Part shown: piece by piece, positions 1 through 6,086 of the stretch
How the letters are laid out: the number at the start of each line of letters is the position of its first letter
Numbering within the stretch: the first letter of the stretch is position 1
Source of the DNA: an uncultured Bacteroides sp.
GTDB taxonomy: Bacteria > Bacteroidota > Bacteroidia > Bacteroidales > Bacteroidaceae
Assembly (NCBI GenBank): GCA_959606905.1
Contig: CAUHML010000180.1
Location: 1-6,086, forward strand
Length of the DNA stretch: 6,086 nucleotides
Direction of reading: 5' to 3'
Notes under the pieces: generated by a model
Database searches by the model: none
What the model was told of the DNA's origin: nothing
What the model saw: only the letters and a program-made list of their open reading frames with translations
Translations under genes and position numbers: made by a program

Positions 1-39
1 AATTTCGTTTATCCACTCTTTCATATTCAGTTTACTCAT
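1..39 (-). CDS. Start of an unidentified protein, cut by the window edge (13 codons)
   Basis: An ATG at 39-37 opens a minus-strand frame reading MSKLNMKEWINEI, which runs off the left edge without a stop. A second in-frame ATG at 24-22 could be the true start. It is supported as a real gene start by its position: it lies after a terminator and about 30 nt downstream of a Bacteroides-like -7 element, and the AT-rich leader in between resembles other Bacteroides leaders that lack a Shine-Dalgarno sequence. There is no signal peptide in the visible residues, so a cytoplasmic protein is likely. The NMKEW...I pattern faintly recalls N-termini of uroporphyrinogen decarboxylase-like proteins, but 13 residues are far too few to assign a function. 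It is probably transcribed separately from the phosphatase operon. Confidence 0.55.
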   Translation of the reverse strand, partial: MSKLNMKEWINEI

Positions 40-70
40 GGTCTTTTATTCTTTATTTATTCTGTTATTG

Positions 71-78
71 CAAAAGTA
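71..78 (-). promoter_or_regulatory. Putative Bacteroides -7 promoter element for the left-edge gene
   Basis: Read on the minus strand, the sequence is TACTTTTG, a full match to the Bacteroides -7 consensus TAnnTTTG. It would place transcription start near position 64 and give a leader of about 25 nt before the ATG at 39. No clear TTTG -33 box is seen about 20 bp further upstream, so the match rests on one element only. Its place between a terminator and a gene start is what makes it credible. Confidence 0.45.
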
Positions 79-124
79 AGTCTTTTCTTTGATAATCTGC
101 TGTTCCCTTTGCTCTTTCTCATTC

Positions 125-176
125 AAAAAAACGGTATAAATCCCGTTACAATACTACAGGAATTTACACCGTTTTT
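125..176 (-). terminator. Rho-independent terminator of the transporter-phosphatase operon
   Basis: On the minus strand, positions 176-159 pair with 144-127 to give an 18-bp stem with only two G-U wobbles and no mismatch, around a 14-nt loop (158-145). The stem core is CGGTGTAAATTCC against GGGATTTATACCG, flanked by A and T runs. The run of seven T at 131-125 supplies the U tract. It begins 12 nt after the phosphatase stop codon. Because the other arm also ends in five T on the plus strand, the hairpin could stop transcription from both sides, although no convergent gene is visible. A protein-binding palindrome for the next gene is a less likely alternative. Confidence 0.85.
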
Positions 177-188
177 CATCTTATAGAC

Positions 189-1478
189 TTATGGCAATTT
201 ATGCAAAAGATGACGATAATATGTTTCAACATCTTTCCAATGGTAGAAAGGAGCAATATCCGTTTCTACAGGGATGGTAACTTCTTTCTCACAATGCATG
301 AACTTCACCAGTATATCGTCAGAAGCTTTTTTTCTGAAGAAAACCAACTGAACGTTTGCCGCCATCGGAGTGACCTTGAAATTACACCATGCCTGATAAA
401 ATTTATCGGGATCCGTTTCGGCTTTCCACATATCGCCCAATTGGAGCAACGCTACCAAGGGAATGATATTTCCATCGTGCCCAAAGCGTAATGTCGCCGT
501 ATGGGTCCCGGACCTGATTGCCTCATCGGCCGAATCCAATATATTTTCAAGCAATGACCGGGCACTGGCCGTCATTATTCCACCATTGGCAGGTGCAGGT
601 CCGTCACATACATAATTATGATAATTGCAAACTTGCCAAAGATCAAATAATTCATCTTCCTGAAATACATCATAAAGACTCACCTCTATCTCTACATTCT
701 GCAAATCTGAAGCAATCCAATAAAGTCCCCACATCAATTCATCAGGATTCACATTCTTACGGATATAGTCAGGACTATTAAATAAAGAAGTGACCAAACG
801 ATCGGGACGAGTATGGCTTTCTTTAAACTTTCTATATTCCTCATACCAAGGTCCCTGATGAGAAACAAATTTCACAGCTTCCGGCGTATGATAATTCATA
901 TATTTCATATACTTGGCACAAGCTTCGCGCCGGATCTGCAATGCCGGATTGAGTTCTTTCAACCGTTCACAAAAGGCATCCATACTCAATACACATCGCA
1001 ACACCACGGTAGAGCGTGCAGACAGAGCAGGAGATCCCTTGAATACCTCGGGATAGTTCTGAAACATTCTTTCGGCTATCCCCCGGTGTTGCCTCACACC
1101 CAAAGGGGTCAAATCTCCCCCATGTCCCTCGGCATCTTCCCACACCAACGCCATTCTTTTGCGAACATCTTCTCCCAAAGCGGTCAAAACTCCAGCTTGA
1201 TGTGCCTTCTCGAAAATATCAACCACTGTTTTATAATCCTGTTCCGATTGAATCCACCTTGAACCGTGTCGTGCATAATGACTGATATAAAACGGTTTAT
1301 ACCCTTTAGGCGGAGGAGTCGCGATAGCTTCCTTTACGGGATAAGCATAGTACACTCCTCCCGTCCGGGCTATATCTTCCAATATAGCCTCACGGGTGGA
1401 CTGAGCAAAACCATTCAGATGAATTCCACACAAACAGACAGACAGGACAATATATTTAAAAAGCGCCATCGTTTTCAT
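189..1478 (-). CDS. Secreted histidine acid phosphatase (branch 2, HD type)
   Basis: A 429-residue phosphomonoesterase of the histidine phosphatase superfamily, branch 2 (His_Phos_2). Residues 1-25 form a Sec signal peptide (hydrophobic 9-19, probable cleavage A25-Q26), which suggests a periplasmic or vesicle location. The phosphate pocket is visible: R70-H71-G72-S73-R74, with H71 the expected phospho-acceptor; a further Arg (R161) in STVVLRCVLS, matching the family ST.V.R...S block; and H334-D335 in GHDGNI, with D335 the expected proton donor. GDLTPLGVRQH (121-131) is another family block. W75 stands next to the first motif, and the proline usual in RHGxRxP is absent. Characterised MINPP phytases carry HAE where this has HD, so I do not call it MINPP. 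The length is typical of Bacteroides homologues. The start at 1478 lies 5 bp after the SusD stop; Met4 (1469) is an alternative. The substrate is unknown: inositol phosphates, sugar phosphates or phosphoglycans are inferred candidates. Confidence 0.9.
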   Translation of the reverse strand: MKTMALFKYIVLSVCLCGIHLNGFAQSTREAILEDIARTGGVYYAYPVKEAIATPPPKGYKPFYISHYARHGSRWIQSEQDYKTVVDIFEKAHQAGVLTALGEDVRKRMALVWEDAEGHGGDLTPLGVRQHRGIAERMFQNYPEVFKGSPALSARSTVVLRCVLSMDAFCERLKELNPALQIRREACAKYMKYMNYHTPEAVKFVSHQGPWYEEYRKFKESHTRPDRLVTSLFNSPDYIRKNVNPDELMWGLYWIASDLQNVEIEVSLYDVFQEDELFDLWQVCNYHNYVCDGPAPANGGIMTASARSLLENILDSADEAIRSGTHTATLRFGHDGNIIPLVALLQLGDMWKAETDPDKFYQAWCNFKVTPMAANVQLVFFRKKASDDILVKFMHCEKEVTIPVETDIAPFYHWKDVETYYRHLLHKLP

Positions 1479-1483
1479 GCTTA

Positions 1484-3259
1484 TTAATTATATCCCTCGT
1501 TCTGACCAAATTCATCCGGATTCAAGATAGAGTCCAGAAACATCTGAGGAATAGGACGCCATGCATGATGCGGTTGAATCAATGGAATGTCCGGATTATG
1601 AGCTTTCACATATTCTACTAATTTTCCGGTTCTTTTCAAATCAAACCAGCGCATGAATTCGCCGCAATACTCACGTGCTCTTTCTTCCAAAATAAAGTCG
1701 ATCGTCATCTTGTCCACTCCTACCTCCATTTCAGCTTCCTTGCCCGGTACAGCCGCACGTTTGCGTATATCATTGATACGTGCTTTAGCTATCTCCTTAT
1801 TTCCTCCGGACTTCATTATCTCACATTCGGCAACAATGAAATACATTTCGGGCAAACGCATGGTAATCACATCATTTGCACCTACCTGCGAATTGGTAGG
1901 CAAGCCTTTGTTTTCAAAATTCGCATCTTCGTACTTTAGCAATGTCGGGAAGTGAATGTTAAAGTTGGCACTCTTGCTGACACTTCCATCGGCTGCATAG
2001 GTATCATCAATATCGACGACAGCATATGGCAAGTTACGTTTGCCAGCAATCTTCTTCTTGGTGAAAAGTAGCGCTGTTTCTCCCGGCTGAATAACCTGAC
2101 CAATCATAGATGACGGTTTTTCAAAATAGTCCAACTGATCCTTAGTCCAGGCATAAGCTTGGGGTGTATTCAGTTTATACTCTTCACGGAACCAAGCATT
2201 ATAACGAGCATCTATATCCTCATTATACAATTCCAATAAATAACGGGTAGGCATCATCGCCATACTACCCGACTTGGCATTCTTATCATTTCCATATTCA
2301 TAATCCTGTACCATACCTGCTCTTGCCGAATAACTGGCATGGAAATACATATGCATACGGTTCGGGTTTTTAGCCTGCATATTCAATGATGACTCAGTAG
2401 AGTGGGTCACAACGAACATAGCCTCTTTATTCGTTTTATTATTATCCGGATCAAAAACTTCGGCAGGTGTATTATACAAAGACACCTTCAATGCGCTCTG
2501 GTTATCAATCACATATTGAGCCGCATCCTCAGCGATTTTATAATATTTATCTTTGTCTGCCTGACTGTCACAATAGGAAACCCGTGTCAGTGCGATGCGC
2601 GCTAACAAGCCGTATGCTGCTTTTGAGGTCGCACGACCTACATCTTTAACAGGATAAGGATCAACGGGCAGATTATCCACCGCATTTTGCGCATCAGTCA
2701 GCATTAAATCATATAAATCTTCATAGCTGCTGCGATAACAATTCATTGAAAGACTTTCGGCAGAAGTTTCTTTGGTCCTAAGATCCACGTTACCGTAAAT
2801 TTCAACCAAATGCCAATAAGCGTAAGCACGCATGAAACTTAATTCACCAAAACGGATATCTCTCAGTTTCTTGTCTTTGAATTCCACTTGGTCAATCCGT
2901 TCCAAACCGGCATTACAGTCGTTTATAATTTCATACAGACGATTCCACGTGTTCTTAATCTGACCAACCGAAGCCGTCAATTCTTCATATTTAGACATCT
3001 GACGACCATAACCGCAATTGGCAATATTGATCCAAAGATCGCCACCACCGTTCAGCAATAACACAAAATCTTCACGTCCATAAAACTGACCGCCCCAAAA
3101 AGCATAAGCCGAATTGACAAGGGCCTCAAAACCGGCCTGTTCTTTGTACACGTTATCCGGGGTACTTCCGGCAGGATTGTATTCCTCCAAATCACATGAT
3201 TGCATGCCCAATAACAGAGCAGCACATGCTACAAACATATATTTTTTACCGTATTTCAT
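1484..3259 (-). CDS. SusD/RagB-like surface nutrient-binding lipoprotein
   Basis: A complete 591-residue member of the SusD/RagB family, the outer-surface lipoprotein that caps a SusC channel and captures its ligand. A short lipoprotein signal ends in LLLGMQSC, with C22 the likely lipidated residue; the acidic DLEE just after it fits the surface-export signals of Bacteroidota lipoproteins. Family landmarks appear in order: the helical block ELSFMRAYAYWHL (139-151), GRATSKAAYGLLAR (208-221), RLPEMYFIVAECE (468-480), INDIRKRAAVP (495-505), the C-terminal EERAREYCGEFMRWFDLKR (525-543), HHAWRPIP (564-571) and the terminal QNEGYN. The length is normal and no break is seen. It begins 23 bp after the transporter stop in an AT-rich leader without a Shine-Dalgarno sequence, and ends 5 bp before the phosphatase, so all three are probably co-transcribed. 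The sequence does not reveal the ligand; the phosphatase neighbour suggests a phosphorylated compound. Confidence 0.96.
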   Translation of the reverse strand: MKYGKKYMFVACAALLLGMQSCDLEEYNPAGSTPDNVYKEQAGFEALVNSAYAFWGGQFYGREDFVLLLNGGGDLWINIANCGYGRQMSKYEELTASVGQIKNTWNRLYEIINDCNAGLERIDQVEFKDKKLRDIRFGELSFMRAYAYWHLVEIYGNVDLRTKETSAESLSMNCYRSSYEDLYDLMLTDAQNAVDNLPVDPYPVKDVGRATSKAAYGLLARIALTRVSYCDSQADKDKYYKIAEDAAQYVIDNQSALKVSLYNTPAEVFDPDNNKTNKEAMFVVTHSTESSLNMQAKNPNRMHMYFHASYSARAGMVQDYEYGNDKNAKSGSMAMMPTRYLLELYNEDIDARYNAWFREEYKLNTPQAYAWTKDQLDYFEKPSSMIGQVIQPGETALLFTKKKIAGKRNLPYAVVDIDDTYAADGSVSKSANFNIHFPTLLKYEDANFENKGLPTNSQVGANDVITMRLPEMYFIVAECEIMKSGGNKEIAKARINDIRKRAAVPGKEAEMEVGVDKMTIDFILEERAREYCGEFMRWFDLKRTGKLVEYVKAHNPDIPLIQPHHAWRPIPQMFLDSILNPDEFGQNEGYN

Positions 3260-3282
3260 AATAGTTATTTCTTTTTTATCTG

Positions 3283-6086
3283 TTAGAAATCAAGATTCAA
3301 ACCAAATATAAACTGACGCTGCAACGGAGCTTTTGCTGACCCTCCGCGTTCTGCATCGTAATCCTGAATCAAATGATTCTTGGCAAAAGAGAAGAGATTA
3401 TTGGCGGTGACATATGCACGAAGTTTGGACACGCCCAATTTTGAAGTCAACGATTTGGGGAATGTATACCCCAGTGATACAGTCTTGATCTTCCAATACG
3501 AACCATCAATGTAATTCAAAGTCTGATAACCCAGATAGTTATAGAAATTGGTCTGAGCCGGTCGCGGAAAATCATTGGACGGATTCTCCGGCGTCCAATA
3601 GTTCAAGTAAGCAGGGAAGTTACCTTTTCCCTGAGGATCATAAGAACCGGTCAGCTCATAATCAATCATCTGCCCCCAACGAGCGATAATATATACGTTC
3701 AAATCAAAGTTCTTATAACTAAAGTTGTTGTTGAATCCACCTGTCCATTTCGGTGACTGGCTACCCAGGTAAGTTTCATCCTTATCATCAATAATATAGT
3801 CACCATTCAAGTCTCTCAGTTTGATATCACCCGGTTTGAAGGGTTGTGTCTTCTTTGAATCTTTAAAATATTTAGCTGCTTCTTCAGCCTCATTTTCCTG
3901 CCAGATTCCCTCATTAATAAAATGATAGAATGATTTCAAAGGACGTCCAATCAACAAACTAGTCGTAATATGCGAATCTGATCCAATGATGTCTTTGCCA
4001 TCAATCAGATCGGTAATCTCTTCATGATTGGCAGCAAAGGTAAGAGTGGAGTTCCATTTAAAGTTTTTGTTATCCACATTGACGGTATTTACCGATATTT
4101 CTATACCACGGTTCATGGTTGCACCGATATTTTGATACATCTTGAACGGAGTTGCGTTACTACCACCCATAGAAGTAGGCAAAGTACGGGGCAACAGGAT
4201 ATCAGTAGTCTTTGTCTGGTATAAATCGACAACAGCCGAAATACGGTTATTGAACAAACCGATATCAAAACCCAGATCCCAGGTATTGGACATCTCCCAG
4301 CCTACATTCTCATTACCTACATATTCATTGTATATATAATAGGTATAGCCATTATCCTGGAAAGCAGAGTTGGTTTTCGGAGTCAAGCCCGACTGAGTTC
4401 CGTAGGCCATGATACCCGAGTTACCTGTCTTACCCCAACTTAAGCGCAACTTCAAGTTGCTCAGAGCTTCCACATTCTTCATGAACGCTTCATCACTAAT
4501 GCGCCATGCAGCAGCTACAGAAGGGAAACTTGCCCATTTATTACCTTTAGACAAACGTGAGTCACCATCCCAACGATTAGAAACCGTCAACATATAACGG
4601 CCTTTATAACTATAGTTGAAGCGCAAAGCATACGAGAAAGTCTGGTGCTGTATATAATCCGATCCAATGACATAAGAGCTTTTGTCATTGGCACCCAGAT
4701 TATGCCATAAGTATGAATCAACCAACTGGCCCTCTCCTTGCGCATTCACTGATGTATATTTGGATTGTGTCCACGAAGTCAATGCAGTGGCACCAAAAGT
4801 ATGATCTTTGACGGTTTTGTTATAACTGATAATATTATCCCAATTCACAAAACTCTTTTCGGAAGATTTGATTTTGGACAGTGACGTTGAATTCTGTCCC
4901 AAACGGTCAATAGAACTGGCCCCTTCAAAATCCTGCTTACGATAAAAAGCATAATTGGTTCCTAAATTAGAACGGAAAGTCAATCCTTCAACAGGAGTAA
5001 AATCCAAATACCCATTAGCTATCAAATTTGTTTTCAGCACATGATGTCTTGCAGCCACTTCAGATGCCTCATCCACCAACGGACTCACCTGTCCATTCTT
5101 TCCTAATGGATATTCTACCACTTTACCGTCTTCATCGTATGCTTTACCAAGAGGCGCATTAGTAGCAGCGCGCCATAGCACATTCTCGGCACGCTCATCT
5201 TGTGCATAATGAGTGACCTGTGTAGTAGCTCCTACTTTTACGGTCTTGCCTAACTTGTGCTCAATGTTCATACGCAAGTTGTACTTATCCATTTTATCAT
5301 TTTTGAAAGAACCCTTTTCCTGATAATATCCGGCAGACAACATCGCGGTGGTCTTTTCCGTACCTCCTGACGCTGTAACCTGATGGCTTTGAACAAGCCC
5401 TGTATGAAGCACCTCATCTATCCAGTCAGTCCACTCACCGTTCTGAATGGCCTGCCATTCCTCCACAGTGAAAAGTTTCTGGTCATCGGCGGTAGAATTC
5501 CACTGACCGCCAGTACGAGCAGCTTCACGACGCACCTGCATATAGTCTTCCCCACTCAGCATATCAGGATATTGCGCCCACCCGTTTACACCAAAATAAC
5601 CATTATAAGAAAACTTTGTTTTGCCTTGCGCACCTTTCTTGGTTGTTATAATGATTACCCCATTAGCACCTTGTGAACCATAAATTGCCGTAGAAGAAGC
5701 ATCCTTCAACACCTCAATAGACTCAATATCAGCCGGAGCAATATCCGAGAAATCACCTCCCTGCATACCATCAATGATAAACAGCGGAGCATTGGCAACA
5801 TTGTTACCAAACTCATCTTTCACATCGGACAGTGAACGCTGGCCGCGAATATTAATGGTTACACCCGAAGTAGCCTTACCTGAATTACGTACAATATCCA
5901 AACCCGGAACCTGCCCCTGCAATGCTTCCATGGCATTAGATGCCGGTGATTTTACAATATCAGCCGCCTTCACTGAAGCAATAGAACCTGTAAGGTCACG
6001 TTTCTTCATCACGCCATAACCTACAACGACTACTTCATCCAAAGCCTGCGTATCGGCCTCCATTTTAATGTTCAGCTGATTGCTTT
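3283..6086 (-). CDS. SusC/RagA-like TonB-dependent outer-membrane transporter, 5' end missing
   Basis: Importer of the SusC/RagA family, a 22-stranded beta-barrel moving bulky nutrients across the outer membrane with TonB energy. About 933 residues are present. The ATG at 6063 is not the true start: the frame continues upstream to the window edge as SNQLNIK, the usual end of the N-terminal carboxypeptidase-regulatory-like domain, so the signal peptide and most of that domain lie outside. Counting from Met 6063: DEVVVVGYG (9-17) is the TonB-box-like segment; the plug spans about 22-145, with ALQGQVPGLDI, INIRGQRSL, the SusC signature PLFIIDGMQGG (93-103) and IESIEVLKDASSTAIYGSQGANGV; the rest is barrel. 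An acidic DLNGDYIIDDKDE loop (near 3800) is common in the family and may bind calcium. The protein ends in FGLNLDF with a terminal Phe, typical of barrel insertion signals. It is the first visible gene of the SusC-SusD-phosphatase unit; no regulator is in view. Confidence 0.96.
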   Translation of the reverse strand, partial: SNQLNIKMEADTQALDEVVVVGYGVMKKRDLTGSIASVKAADIVKSPASNAMEALQGQVPGLDIVRNSGKATSGVTINIRGQRSLSDVKDEFGNNVANAPLFIIDGMQGGDFSDIAPADIESIEVLKDASSTAIYGSQGANGVIIITTKKGAQGKTKFSYNGYFGVNGWAQYPDMLSGEDYMQVRREAARTGGQWNSTADDQKLFTVEEWQAIQNGEWTDWIDEVLHTGLVQSHQVTASGGTEKTTAMLSAGYYQEKGSFKNDKMDKYNLRMNIEHKLGKTVKVGATTQVTHYAQDERAENVLWRAATNAPLGKAYDEDGKVVEYPLGKNGQVSPLVDEASEVAARHHVLKTNLIANGYLDFTPVEGLTFRSNLGTNYAFYRKQDFEGASSIDRLGQNSTSLSKIKSSEKSFVNWDNIISYNKTVKDHTFGATALTSWTQSKYTSVNAQGEGQLVDSYLWHNLGANDKSSYVIGSDYIQHQTFSYALRFNYSYKGRYMLTVSNRWDGDSRLSKGNKWASFPSVAAAWRISDEAFMKNVEALSNLKLRLSWGKTGNSGIMAYGTQSGLTPKTNSAFQDNGYTYYIYNEYVGNENVGWEMSNTWDLGFDIGLFNNRISAVVDLYQTKTTDILLPRTLPTSMGGSNATPFKMYQNIGATMNRGIEISVNTVNVDNKNFKWNSTLTFAANHEEITDLIDGKDIIGSDSHITTSLLIGRPLKSFYHFINEGIWQENEAEEAAKYFKDSKKTQPFKPGDIKLRDLNGDYIIDDKDETYLGSQSPKWTGGFNNNFSYKNFDLNVYIIARWGQMIDYELTGSYDPQGKGNFPAYLNYWTPENPSNDFPRPAQTNFYNYLGYQTLNYIDGSYWKIKTVSLGYTFPKSLTSKLGVSKLRAYVTANNLFSFAKNHLIQDYDAERGGSAKAPLQRQFIFGLNLDF

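Noticed and set aside
1408..1478. Phosphatase as a lipoprotein through Cys15 or Cys17
   Set aside because: Neither LSVC nor VCLC fits a good lipobox, both cysteines lie inside the hydrophobic core, and a Sec-type cleavage after A25 (FA-Q) is a better fit.
189..1478. Calling the phosphatase a MINPP-type phytase
   Set aside because: The overall fold family matches, but the proton-donor site is HD and not HAE, so the specific name is not supported.
201..1487. Plus-strand open frames of 73-149 residues opposite the phosphatase
   Set aside because: They lie wholly or almost wholly antisense to a gene with clear family motifs and show no recognisable domains or sensible leaders; they are shadows of the coding strand.
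3224..3259. Cys12 as the lipidated residue of the SusD-like protein
   Set aside because: It falls in the middle of the hydrophobic stretch; C22 after LLLGMQS, followed by acidic residues, is the normal arrangement.
3260..3282. A regulatory hairpin or separate promoter between the transporter and SusD-like genes
   Set aside because: The 23-bp gap is simple AT-rich sequence with no inverted repeat and no TAnnTTTG element; it looks like a translation leader only.
1653..6019. Plus-strand open frames of 60-100 residues opposite the SusD-like and SusC-like genes
   Set aside because: They are antisense to well-conserved genes, have low-complexity or unlikely compositions and no supporting promoter or ribosome-binding context.

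Overview
The window looks like a piece of a Bacteroidales genome (Bacteroides or Phocaeicola type). Three features point there: a SusC/RagA-type TonB-dependent transporter directly followed by a SusD/RagB-type lipoprotein, AT-rich leader regions without clear Shine-Dalgarno sequences, and a TAnnTTTG-type -7 promoter element. All genes lie on the minus strand, so the order of transcription runs from the right edge to the left edge.

Right to left: 6086-3283 is a SusC-like outer-membrane transporter. It lacks its N-terminus because the reading frame is still open at the window edge. After 23 bp comes a complete SusD-like surface lipoprotein (3259-1484). After only 5 bp comes a complete secreted histidine acid phosphatase of branch 2 (1478-189). 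A strong hairpin with a T tract (176-125, minus strand) follows 12 nt after the phosphatase stop and should end the transcript. A -7-like promoter element (78-71) and the first 13 codons of another minus-strand gene (39-1) follow.

The likely working unit is transporter, surface lipoprotein and phosphatase in one transcript. SusD would capture a ligand at the cell surface, SusC would import it with TonB energy, and the phosphatase would remove phosphate in the periplasm. The substrate cannot be read from the sequence; inositol phosphates, sugar phosphates or phosphorylated glycans are all possible. No glycoside hydrolase, regulator or sigma/anti-sigma pair is visible, although the missing upstream side could hold one.

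The most interesting point is the phosphatase. It ends its active site in an HD pair (His334-Asp335), not the HAE triad of the MINPP-type phytases such as the characterised B. thetaiotaomicron BT_4744. It therefore appears to be a different kind of histidine phosphatase tied to a dedicated importer. The transporter pair itself is ordinary for its family. I see no RNA genes, CRISPR, insertion sequences or long repeats.
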